Source of the DNA: CAZAQV01 sp964487255
GTDB lineage: Bacteria; Myxococcota_A; Polyangia; Polyangiales; CAZAQV01
Reading direction: 5' to 3'
Length of the DNA: 64,000 nt
Assembly (NCBI GenBank): GCA_964487255.1
Contig: CAZAQV010000021.1
Location: 1-64,000, forward strand
The position numbers and the translations under genes were made by a program. Below are positions 9,222 through 16,777 of the stretch, piece after piece (position 1 is the stretch's first letter; each line of letters starts with the position of its first letter). The notes under the pieces are model-generated. The model had not been told where the DNA came from and did not search any database. It worked only from the letters and a program-made list of their open reading frames with translations.

Positions 9222-10580
9222 CTACTTGATGCCGTAGTCTTTGAGTTTGTAGAGCAACGCGCGATGGGAGATTTCCAGCAACTTGGCCGCTGCGGTGCGG
9301 TTGCCTTCGGTCTCTTCGAGCGCACGACGAATGAGCGTTTGCTCGATATGCCGCGTCGTCTTTTTGATCGAGAGTTCTCCCGACGCCAGCACCGACGCAA
9401 TCGGATCGTGCGCCTCGTGCAATTTGTCCGGAAAGTCGCGCGGCGACAGCTCTTCGCTTTCGGCCAACACGCACGCGCGCTCGATCATATTTTCCAGCTC
9501 GCGCACGTTGCCGGGCCACGGATACTCGAGCAGCAGCTTGAGTGCGCGTTGTTGCACGCCCTGCACAGCCGTGCCGAGCTTGTCATTTGCACGTTTGACA
9601 AAGTGGTCGACCAGCAGTGGAATGTCGTCTTTGCGATCGCGCAGCGGTGGCACCTCAACCGTGAGCACATTGAGTCGATAAAAAAGGTCTTCGCGAAAAC
9701 GTCCCGCTTCAACCTCGTCCTCAAGTCGTTTCATGGTCGCCGCGATCACGCGCACGTCGACGACCAAGTCGCTTTCAGCCCCAAGCGGTCGAACCTTCCC
9801 TTCCTGAAGAACGCGCAAAAGTTTGACCTGAAGGTTCAGCGGCAGTTCGCCGATCTCGTCAAGCAGCAGCGTTCCGTGGTGGGCCTGTTCGAAGATTCCT
9901 TGTTTGTCGCTGACCGCGTCGGTAAAGGCCCCGCGGCGGTGACCAAAAAGTTCGCTCTCGAGCAAGCCCGAAGGAATCGCACCGCAGTTGATCGCCACAA
10001 ACGGCCGCGCGTTGCGCGAAGACCGGTCGTGCAGCGCCTTGGCGACCAGTTCTTTTCCGGTACCGCTTTCGCCCTGAATGAGCACCGTCGTCTGAAACGA
10101 TGCCGCTTTGTCGATCAGCGAAAAGACGCGCTTGATGGCCGGAGTCTGCCCCAACAGGCTCTCAAAGCGCCCCTTGTGTGCTGCGGCTTTGCGCAGAGCC
10201 TCATTCTCGCGCCGGAGCGAGCGACGCTCCTGTGCCTTGCGCAGCGCCAGCACGACCTCTTCTTGCTTGAAGGGTTTCGCGATGTAGTCGTAGGCGCCAG
10301 CCTTCATCGCCTCAAGCGCGAGGTCGATCGAACCAAAGGCGCTCATCACGATGACCGTGGCATCCGATGCGCGCTCCGTGATCGCTTTGCACAAGTCGAT
10401 GCCGCTCATGCCTGGCATGCGCACGTCGGCGATGACGTAATCGGGGTCGAACGCGCCGAGCTTGCTCAAGGCCTCTTCGCCGCTTGCGGCCCGATCGGTC
10501 TTGAACCCTTGCTTGCGCAGCATCGACGAAAGGACCAAGCGAAGATTTTCCTCGTCGTCGACGATCAGGACGCGATCCAC
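9222..10580 (-). CDS. Sigma-54-dependent response regulator (NtrC/AtoC type)
   Basis: 452 aa. Receiver domain 1-120 with phospho-acceptor D52 (VIADVRMPGMSG) and conserved K102; AAA+ domain 145-380 with Walker A GESGTGKE (170-177) and Walker B LLLDEIGE; Fis-type HTH at about 410-450 (NRTAAAKLLEISHRALLYKL). The sigma-54-contacting loop reads GAFTDA (217-222) rather than GAFTGA, a conservative deviation at the fifth position. No histidine kinase gene is adjacent, so the partner is unknown. The GTG start is the only one available: an in-frame stop lies just upstream. Confidence 0.93.
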   Translation of the reverse strand: MDRVLIVDDEENLRLVLSSMLRKQGFKTDRAASGEEALSKLGAFDPDYVIADVRMPGMSGIDLCKAITERASDATVIVMSAFGSIDLALEAMKAGAYDYIAKPFKQEEVVLALRKAQERRSLRRENEALRKAAAHKGRFESLLGQTPAIKRVFSLIDKAASFQTTVLIQGESGTGKELVAKALHDRSSRNARPFVAINCGAIPSGLLESELFGHRRGAFTDAVSDKQGIFEQAHHGTLLLDEIGELPLNLQVKLLRVLQEGKVRPLGAESDLVVDVRVIAATMKRLEDEVEAGRFREDLFYRLNVLTVEVPPLRDRKDDIPLLVDHFVKRANDKLGTAVQGVQQRALKLLLEYPWPGNVRELENMIERACVLAESEELSPRDFPDKLHEAHDPIASVLASGELSIKKTTRHIEQTLIRRALEETEGNRTAAAKLLEISHRALLYKLKDYGIK

Positions 10581-10932
10581 CTCGCAAGTTTTTCATAGCT
10601 AGACCCATCCTGCCAAGCAGGTCCGGGGACGATCTTCTTCATTTCGTCTTATGATGACTTTGTTGAAGAAGGCGAGGGCGCTGTCTGCTCGTTTCTGTTT
10701 ACGAATGACGAAATGAAGAGGATCGTCCCCCCAAATGGAAAACGGGCCTGCCCCGAGCGACCCAGGGTAACGAAGGACCCGAATCCTGCAGAATCGACCC
10801 AAGATTGTGAGTGATCTCGAAGCTCAAGACGCTTTCACTAACGATATCGATGTATTACTATGTCGTGAAGAAGCGCGATGCGCGCCCTTTCTGCTAGAAT
10901 TCCAACTCTTTCGTTGATAGGAAGGTTTTGCA
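10581..10932. other. Intergenic region with long inverted repeat
   Basis: 352 bp between divergent genes (regulator leftward, VWA lipoprotein rightward). It contains the inverted repeat at 10625-10730. The segment 10890-10920 includes TAGAAT, a possible -10 hexamer for the lipoprotein gene, but no good -35 is visible. A GATAGGAAGG ribosome-binding stretch precedes the ATG at 10933. No coding frame here looks real. Confidence 0.6.
10625..10730. repeat. Near-perfect 24-bp inverted repeat with 58-nt loop
   Basis: Arms 10625-10648 (starting GGGGACGATC) and 10707-10730 (ending GATCGTCCCC) pair over 24 bp with a single difference that can form a G-U pair. Partial complementarity continues outward (AGCAGGTCC at about 10615 against GGGCCTGCC at about 10745). 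The loop holds no convincing gene. It could be a structured RNA, a cruciform-forming site or the remnant of a MITE-like element; I cannot tell which. Confidence 0.7.
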
Positions 10933-12831
10933 ATGTCCCTTAACTCAACCCCAACGCTTAGCCCCGTACGCTGCCGCTCACTCCACCGCAGCCAAGCCAA
11001 ATTGTCCGGCAGCACCGTCATCGCCCTCGTGACGATGGCGACTTTGCTCGGCGGTTGTCTCAATCGAGAACTCAAACCCATTTTGCCGTGCACGGTGTCG
11101 GGTGTTGCCGAGGACGTGAAAATCAACCCGATCGACAAGGTCGACTTGCTGATGATGATCGACAACTCCCCGTCGATGATCGACGAGCAAGACAAGCTGC
11201 GACGCGAGTTGCCGCGCCTCGTTCAAGTGCTCGCTTCAGGTGACCTGCAAGCGGGACAACCCGCAGGCACTCCAGGGCTCGGCGAGGCGGATTTCCCAGT
11301 GCTGAGCAGCCTGCGCGTGGGTGTCATCACGCCGGACTTGGGCACCAACCCGATCATGGCGTGCCCTGAGCCTGTCGGTGACGACGCAGAGCTCGTGTCC
11401 ACCACGTCCGATGCGAGTGCGGCAGGCTGCAGCAACTGGCCGTCGTCTTTTATCGAACTCAACCCCCGTGCGACCAGCACCCAAGAGCAGCTCGACTTCG
11501 GCGAGCAAGCCGGCTGCGTCGCCACCACGGGCACCACGGGCTGCGGTTTCGAACAGCAGCTCGAAGCGCTCCTCAAGTCGGTCGTGCCGGCCAACTCGGG
11601 CATCAGCCCTCCCTTCGCCAACACCGACGGCAAGGGTGACATCAACAACTTCGTGCGCGAGGACTCACTGCTCGTTGTGCTCTTCGTCACCGACGAAGAG
11701 GACTGCTCAACCGGCAACGCCGAGGTTTTCAACGACAGCAGCAACTCGCTTCGGGTGAGCCTGCCAGCCGAGTTTGATGGCAAATCAACCATCAACTACC
11801 GCTGCCCGGCGTTCGCCGACCAACTGTTCAAGGTCCAGCGTTACATCGATGGCTTGCTCAACCTGCGCGCCGACCCAGGCAACCTCGTCTTCGCGGCGAT
11901 CACCGGTGTTCCACAGGACCTCGCGGGCGACAACTTCGGCGCCATGCTCGACAGCCCCGACATGCAATACAAGCCGATTCTCGACCCGGTCACCAACAAT
12001 CAAGCCGTGCGCCTCGCGCCCGCATGTGTCTCGGCCGACGGCACGCAGGACGCCGACCCGGCGCGTCGCATCGTCGAGGTTGCACGCGGCCTCGCAGAGG
12101 GTAACGAAGTTGGCGAGGCGGGTGTGACGGTGCAGTCGATCTGCGCCGAATCGTTTGCGCCAGCCCTGAACGAGGTCCTCGAAATCGTGGGTAACAAGCT
12201 CAACGTATGTCTGCCGCGCGAACTCAACCCGAACGCAGCCGGTTTCGTGACTTGCGACATCATCGAAACGCTTCCGGAAGGCCAAAGCTGCGACACCAGC
12301 CGTGGACGCGAGTTCGTCGACACGGTGCAAGGTCGCGAGCGTTGCCGTATTCAGCAGCTCCAGGTTCCTGGCGACCGCGGCAGCGCTGACAGCCTGTCGT
12401 GTAACGGCGGCGATTGTGGTTGGTTCTACGACACGGTCTCTGCGGCGGTGGATGCGTGTCCCGACGCACGCAAGCAAACGCTTTCCTTCTCGGACGGCGC
12501 CGATCCGATCCCCGGCTCGACCTTCCGCCTCGAGTGTCTGCAACCCGTTCAAAACTCCATTCCGGGAGTCGAGGACGTCGGCGGGCCTTGCGCAGACGAC
12601 CCAGATGGAAGATGCCCGGCTGAAGAGGCAGCGTGCGCGCGTAACTTGATCTGCGATCCGGATCTTCGTGTCTGGCGCCAAGCATGCGCAAACGACTCCG
12701 ACTGCAGCTTCGGCGCAATTTGCGATGATGTTTGTCCTTGCTCAGGAGACAACGCAGCCTGTTTAGACGCAACTTGTGACGGCAACAAGCGAAGACAGCC
12801 CGTGTGCGTGAACCCCACCTGCGCCCAGTAG
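10933..12831 (+). CDS. VWA-like Cys-rich lipoprotein
   Basis: 632 aa. Signal peptide with lipobox ATLLGGC (Cys 42). The segment DKVDLLMMIDNSPSM carries the DxSxS metal-site pattern (D77, S79, S81) of von Willebrand A domains, and VVLFVTDEEDCS is the typical later strand of the same fold. The C-terminal third is rich in cysteines (CADDPDGRCPAEEAACARNL and beyond), suggesting disulfide-bonded modules outside the cytoplasm. Large VWA lipoproteins with Cys-rich tails are common in Myxococcota; ligand unknown. Good ribosome site (AGGAAGG) before the ATG. The stop is TAG followed by CTCTAC and the hairpin repeat. Confidence 0.8.
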   Translation: MSLNSTPTLSPVRCRSLHRSQAKLSGSTVIALVTMATLLGGCLNRELKPILPCTVSGVAEDVKINPIDKVDLLMMIDNSPSMIDEQDKLRRELPRLVQVLASGDLQAGQPAGTPGLGEADFPVLSSLRVGVITPDLGTNPIMACPEPVGDDAELVSTTSDASAAGCSNWPSSFIELNPRATSTQEQLDFGEQAGCVATTGTTGCGFEQQLEALLKSVVPANSGISPPFANTDGKGDINNFVREDSLLVVLFVTDEEDCSTGNAEVFNDSSNSLRVSLPAEFDGKSTINYRCPAFADQLFKVQRYIDGLLNLRADPGNLVFAAITGVPQDLAGDNFGAMLDSPDMQYKPILDPVTNNQAVRLAPACVSADGTQDADPARRIVEVARGLAEGNEVGEAGVTVQSICAESFAPALNEVLEIVGNKLNVCLPRELNPNAAGFVTCDIIETLPEGQSCDTSRGREFVDTVQGRERCRIQQLQVPGDRGSADSLSCNGGDCGWFYDTVSAAVDACPDARKQTLSFSDGADPIPGSTFRLECLQPVQNSIPGVEDVGGPCADDPDGRCPAEEAACARNLICDPDLRVWRQACANDSDCSFGAICDDVCPCSGDNAACLDATCDGNKRRQPVCVNPTCAQ

Positions 12832-12838
12832 CTCTACT

Positions 12839-12960
12839 GCTGGTTCTTCTCGGCTTCGCTTCGTAGCCATCGATCTGCAAATAGCAGATCGGGCTTCTCG
12901 GGCTCCGCACGCTCATCACGCTCTGTTGCTGGTTCTTCTCGGCTCCGCGTGGTGAGCGGA
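12839..12960 (-). repeat. Intergenic hairpin repeat, one full and one partial unit
   Basis: Full unit 12839-12917 in reverse orientation: left box GATGAGCGTG, hairpin CGATCTGC/GCAGATCG at 12871-12891 (5-nt loop), and right box (GAAGAACCAG) lying about 10 nt from the VWA-gene stop. A second right-half copy follows at 12929-12960. It sits between two convergent genes, where a bidirectional terminator would also be expected. Confidence 0.75.
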
Positions 12961-13001
12961 ACATGGGTGCCGGGGAATCCTGTTCCTGCCGGGCCCCTGC
13001 T

Positions 13002-13304
13002 CTAGATGGGGATGGTGGGATGCGTCGGATGACGCGAATAGAGAATAACCATGCGACCAATGGTCGCAACGTGGTGCGCATCGAGCCGCTGTGCGAGTTC
13101 GTCGCCAACACCTTTACGGTCCAGCGCAGAGCTTTCTAGCACGCGCACCTTGATAAGTTCGTGGTCCTCGAGGGCCACTTTGGCGGCAGCGATGACGCCG
13201 TCGGACACACCTTCGCGACCGATCATCACCAGTGGTGAAAGGTCATGGGCGAGGGCCTTCAACTTTTTCTGTTGCGTCTTCGTCAGCGTTGCGGGTTTTG
13301 GCAT
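13002..13304 (-). CDS. yhbY: YhbY/CRS1-type RNA-binding protein
   Basis: 100 aa, the normal size for the family. It follows the CRM-domain pattern: LTKTQQKKLKALAHDLSPLVMIGREGVSDGV, then HELIKVRV, then HHVATIGRMVILYSRH, including the GREGVSDGV loop (canonical GKxGxT). YhbY associates with pre-50S ribosomal particles and is thought to aid large-subunit assembly. It lies alone between convergent and co-directional neighbours, with repeats on both sides. Confidence 0.9.
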   Translation of the reverse strand: MPKPATLTKTQQKKLKALAHDLSPLVMIGREGVSDGVIAAAKVALEDHELIKVRVLESSALDRKGVGDELAQRLDAHHVATIGRMVILYSRHPTHPTIPI

Positions 13305-13315
13305 ACGGTTTTCTT

Positions 13316-13430
13316 TTTGAATCGAGCGTTAGGCGAAGAGCCATCAACCGCGATGAGCCCAGCGAGACCGAGAAGCGACATGCTACATGCATGGCGGCTT
13401 TGAATCGAGCGTTAGGCGAAGAGCCATCAA
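13316..13430 (+). repeat. Identical 32-nt direct repeats, 83-nt period, stop-codon overlap
   Basis: The 32-nt unit at 13316-13347 (starting TTTGAATCGAGCG) recurs without change at 13399-13430. Each ends in GCGAAGAGCCATCAA, the right-end box of the intergenic repeat family. The second copy overlaps the stop codon (13427-13429, minus strand) of the thioredoxin-like gene. Between them are another GATGAGC box and a small hairpin CATGC-TACAT-GCATG near 13380. Confidence 0.8.
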
Positions 13431-14023
13431 TTCTGCAGCGGAGAAGATTCGTCGGAGGGGGCTTTGAGCCACGCCGCGAGAGCTTGTGGTGAAAGCTTTT
13501 GCTTCTTTGAAATAGGTTCGAGCGTGCTTTGCGCGATGCGGTTGCGCTCCGCGTCGAGCACAACGAGGGTGGCAATCTTTTTAATGTCGTACGCTTTGCG
13601 CAGCGACTCGGCGCGATCGAAGTCGCCGACATTGACAGGGATGTACACGTAGCGCTCCGCGATGACCGTGGACGCCGGCTTTTGCTCAGCGACCTTGAGC
13701 ACTTCAACACAGTCGTGGCACCACGACGCCACGAAGTCGAGCAGCACTTTCTTGTTCTCCTCTTTGGCGAGCGCGTAGGCTGCGTCGAGTTCGGCCGCGA
13801 GCTGCGCGTCACTGATATCTCGCCACGGATGGAGCTTACGCAGGCTCTCCGGTGAGACGGGTTGAACCGGGCTTTGTCCGCCCTGAGCACCTGCTGGCAC
13901 CTTCGTAGACGCTTTCGCCGAGGACTGCGTCTCGGTGTTTGCCCCAGGCTCCGTGTTCGACGCAGGCTCCGTGTCGTCACAGCCGAAGGCAGCAAGTAAG
14001 GCCACAAAAGTTACGCCACGCAT
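13427..14023 (-). CDS. Thioredoxin-fold lipoprotein
   Basis: 198 aa. Lipobox LLAAFGC (Cys 15), then a ~45-residue Ser/Thr/Glu/Pro linker, then a thioredoxin-like domain with KVLLDFVASWCHDCVEV: the active site is CHDC. A cis-Pro-type loop is less obvious, closest to the Thioredoxin_7/DsbD-gamma style. Probably a membrane-anchored periplasmic thiol oxidoreductase. The stop codon lies within an intergenic repeat unit. A second redox lipoprotein (glutaredoxin type) is encoded 2 kb away. Confidence 0.8.
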   Translation of the reverse strand: MRGVTFVALLAAFGCDDTEPASNTEPGANTETQSSAKASTKVPAGAQGGQSPVQPVSPESLRKLHPWRDISDAQLAAELDAAYALAKEENKKVLLDFVASWCHDCVEVLKVAEQKPASTVIAERYVYIPVNVGDFDRAESLRKAYDIKKIATLVVLDAERNRIAQSTLEPISKKQKLSPQALAAWLKAPSDESSPLQN

Positions 14024-14130
14024 CGCGCGAACCTGTCACCTACCCCTCAGAACTGCAACCCGATGTCGCTTGCTCACCCTTCAGCACACGACTCGCTCGT
14101 TTTGGAAGTAGTGCTAGTCTGCCGCCCAGC

Positions 14131-15495
14131 GTGCCCGACAAACGACACACCCCCTATACGGGAACCGGCGAGGGAGACCCTCGGCCTTTGGTGGCCATCG
14201 TGGGCCGACCCAACGTGGGCAAAAGCACCCTCTTCAACCGCTTGGTCGGCAAAAAAATTGCAATCGTCGAAGACATCCCGGGCGTGACGCGCGACCGGCA
14301 CTACGCGGAAGCCGAAGCGCTTGGGCGGCCGTTCTTACTGGTCGACACCGGTGGTTTTGACCCAGACAGCGACGACCCCATGGCCGAGAGCATCGCAGAC
14401 CAGGTACGGCTCGCCCTTGAAGAGTGCGATGTCGTCATTTGTGTCGTCGACGGCACCGCCGAGCCAACCCCGGCCGACCGCGAGGCGATTTCACTCCTCC
14501 GGCGCACCGACAAACCCGTAATCTACGTCGCCAACAAGGCCGACTCGCCCGACAAGGCCGACCTCTCGGTGGTCTACTACGAACTCGGCATCAAGGAGCT
14601 ACTTCCCGTTTCGGCACTTCATGGTCGCGGCGTCGCAGAGTTCGAAGACGCCTTGCTCGCGGCACTTCCCAAGATGGACTTGGACACGAACGTCGATCAG
14701 GAGAAGGCTCCGCGAATCGCCATCATCGGCCGACCGAATGCAGGCAAGAGTTCCCTCATCAATCAGATCACGCGCTCTGACAGGCTCTTGGTAGACGACC
14801 GCCCGGGCACGACGATGGACAGCATCGACACTCGCATCGAGCACAAGGGAAACCCGATCGTGATCATCGACACGGCTGGCATGCGACGAAAAAGGTCGGT
14901 CAAGGGCGGCGTCGAAGGCCTGGGTGTCCTGCACTCTGTGCGCGCGATGGAGCGCAGCCACGCAGTCGTGTTGATGGTAGACGCCCGACGCGGGGTGGCC
15001 GAGCAAGACGCAAAGATCGCGGGGCTCGCTATCGATCGAGGTCGGGCGCTTGTGATCGCCCTGAACAAGATGGACTTGCTGTCCGCGGACGAGCGCAAGG
15101 AAGCCAAAGAGCGCGCTCGCGACGTGCTTTCGTTCGCGCCTTGGGCACCGCTCGTCACCCTAAGTGTCAAGGAAGGTCGCGGCATGCACACCCTTCTCGA
15201 CCGTGTCTTGCGCGTCGTCAAGGAGCACGACAAACGAATTACGACCGGTGAACTCAACCGGTTTTTTGAGCAGTCTGTGGAGAACCACCCTCCGCCCACG
15301 CACAAGGGCAAAGCGCCGCGCTTTTACTTCGTGACACAGGCGCAAGTTCGCCCACCGACGTTCGTCATGATGACCAACTACCCCGATGCCGTGCACTGGA
15401 GCTACGAGCGCTATTTGACGAACCAGCTACGCAAACACTTCGGCTTCGAGGGCACACCTATCCGCGTTCGCTTCAAGCCCCGCCGCCGTCGTTGA
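14131..15495 (+). CDS. der: Ribosome-assembly GTPase Der (EngA)
   Basis: 454 aa with two tandem G domains and a C-terminal KH-like domain, the hallmark of Der. G domain 1: GRPNVGKSTLFN, DTGGF, NKAD; G domain 2: GRPNAGKSSLIN, DTAGMRRK, NKMD. The C-terminus FEGTPIRVRFKPRRRR is typical. Der works in 50S subunit maturation. The frame is open back to 13939 but overlaps the divergent thioredoxin-like gene; GTG at 14131 leaves about 18 residues before the first strand and gives a normal family length. Confidence 0.95.
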   Translation: MPDKRHTPYTGTGEGDPRPLVAIVGRPNVGKSTLFNRLVGKKIAIVEDIPGVTRDRHYAEAEALGRPFLLVDTGGFDPDSDDPMAESIADQVRLALEECDVVICVVDGTAEPTPADREAISLLRRTDKPVIYVANKADSPDKADLSVVYYELGIKELLPVSALHGRGVAEFEDALLAALPKMDLDTNVDQEKAPRIAIIGRPNAGKSSLINQITRSDRLLVDDRPGTTMDSIDTRIEHKGNPIVIIDTAGMRRKRSVKGGVEGLGVLHSVRAMERSHAVVLMVDARRGVAEQDAKIAGLAIDRGRALVIALNKMDLLSADERKEAKERARDVLSFAPWAPLVTLSVKEGRGMHTLLDRVLRVVKEHDKRITTGELNRFFEQSVENHPPPTHKGKAPRFYFVTQAQVRPPTFVMMTNYPDAVHWSYERYLTNQLRKHFGFEGTPIRVRFKPRRRR

Positions 15496-15503
15496 GTTTC
15501 TAG

Positions 15504-15534
15504 CGGAACAAAGGTTCCAGGGACCTTTGTTCCG
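15504..15534. terminator. Perfect 12-bp hairpin between convergent genes
   Basis: CGGAACAAAGGT pairs exactly with ACCTTTGTTCCG around a 7-nt loop. It lies 8 nt after the der stop and 3 nt before the stop of the leftward barrel-like gene, so it could end transcription from both sides. No run of U follows, so intrinsic termination is an inference from position. Confidence 0.55.
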
Positions 15535-15537
15535 GGC

Positions 15538-16047
15538 TCAAAACCACCCAAGCGTTAGCAAAAGCATGGGCAAGAACTCGACAGGGTGGGTGAACCAAAT
15601 GTCGAGATGCCCCGCAAGTGTCAACCCAACACGAACGGTAGCGCCTTCCGGCGCGTACCCAAGCGTGAAGTTCAAGTGGGGCGCAATACCAATCGCAAAC
15701 GCCGCATCAACATCTCCGATCGGCAGACCAAGCCCACCGCTGACCTGATAGGTAGCAGGTTCGCCACGGTCCCATCCGTATCCAAACGAAGCCCTTGGTC
15801 CGAACGCATCGAATTGCTCCGATCGGCGGTACTGGAAACCCAACGTAAAGGCCGGCGCGTCATTGTAAGCGTCCGGGCGAGCGAAGCTCCCCTGAGGTGC
15901 AACAAGACCAGCCTCGGCTTCCACAACGAGCTGCAAATCACCGGTGCGCATCCTGTTCGCGGCCCCTCCTCGCACCCATGCCGTCGGCGCACAACCGGCG
16001 ACCAGCACGAGCTGGACCACAAGAGCGAACGAACTCGGAGCTCGCAC
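15538..16047 (-). CDS. Outer-membrane beta-barrel-like lipoprotein, unknown function
   Basis: 169 aa. A possible lipobox LVLVAGC (Cys 19) is followed by alternating hydrophobic/polar strands (LQLVVEAEAGLV, FTLGFQYRR, RASFGYGWDRG, PHLNFTLGYAPE) and ends in LLLTLGWF, a C-terminal aromatic as in barrel proteins. The GTG start is 3 nt after the stop of the upstream glutaredoxin-lipoprotein gene, so the two are probably one operon. No named family recognised; a small surface-associated barrel is an inference. Confidence 0.65.
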   Translation of the reverse strand: MRAPSSFALVVQLVLVAGCAPTAWVRGGAANRMRTGDLQLVVEAEAGLVAPQGSFARPDAYNDAPAFTLGFQYRRSEQFDAFGPRASFGYGWDRGEPATYQVSGGLGLPIGDVDAAFAIGIAPHLNFTLGYAPEGATVRVGLTLAGHLDIWFTHPVEFLPMLLLTLGWF

Positions 16048-16050
16048 TCG

Positions 16051-16746
16051 CTAGCCGCCGGAGATGAGACGCTCGAGTTGGTTGGGGTCGAAGCCGACCA
16101 TGAGTTTGCCGCCCACGTCGATCACCGGAACGCCGCGAGACGACTTGCCGGAAGCGGCAAGCTTGCGTTGAACCTCTTGTGCCGCGTCGGCGTCCGCTTC
16201 GACATCTTTTTCAACATAGGTATGCCCGTTCTGCTGCAGCCAAGCGACCGCCCGCTCGCAGACGCCGCACCACGAGGTGCGATAGACAATGATCGGGCCG
16301 CCCGCCGCAACGACCGGTCCTCCTTGTGCGGACCCAGCTTGCGCTGCGTTTACGCCAGCGGCGCGGTCGACCAACGCGTCAAACTCTGCGCGTTTCATCG
16401 CACGTACAGGCGGAGGTGTTGCATTTGGTGAACGCGAAAGATCGGCGACATACACCAGCAGCGGATCAAGCTTGCTCTCCACTTCGGGGTCGAGCGGTCG
16501 AACGCGCACGGTTTTGCGCGCCGACGAAGGAACCTCAGAGAGGCTTTGTGCGCTGTGAACGCCCGCCTCATCGAACCAAAGCAGGAGAACGCCCGAAAGA
16601 TCCGCTGGCAACGCGAAGGGCGCGTCGTCCTCGTCATGCGCGACCTGTTGGGCTGGGGTACCGCCGCTCGGCTCTTGCTCTGTCTTCGGTGAGCTACACG
16701 CAAGCCCCGCCAACAAACTCGCGCAGGCCATCCATCGAATCCACAT
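16051..16746 (-). CDS. Glutaredoxin-domain lipoprotein
   Basis: 231 aa from the ATG at 16746 (a GTG at 16764 would add six residues). The hydrophobic start with LLAGLAC is a lipobox. The first ~90 residues after it resemble a DUF4124-like or unassigned segment; the last ~80 are a glutaredoxin domain: IIVYRTSWCGVCERAVAWLQQNG (active site CGVC), then SSRGVPVIDVGGKLMVGFDPNQL with the TVP-type cis-Pro region and the GF-D glutathione loop. Probably a periplasm-facing thiol protein. Co-transcribed with the downstream barrel-like gene. Confidence 0.75.
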   Translation of the reverse strand: MWIRWMACASLLAGLACSSPKTEQEPSGGTPAQQVAHDEDDAPFALPADLSGVLLLWFDEAGVHSAQSLSEVPSSARKTVRVRPLDPEVESKLDPLLVYVADLSRSPNATPPPVRAMKRAEFDALVDRAAGVNAAQAGSAQGGPVVAAGGPIIVYRTSWCGVCERAVAWLQQNGHTYVEKDVEADADAAQEVQRKLAASGKSSRGVPVIDVGGKLMVGFDPNQLERLISGG

Positions 16747-16777
16747 GTCAAAAGAGTAGCGCACTCCGTGTAAGCGT

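Noticed and set aside
9264..10598. 444-codon plus-strand frame
   Set aside because: Antisense to the NtrC-type regulator, which shows all family motifs.
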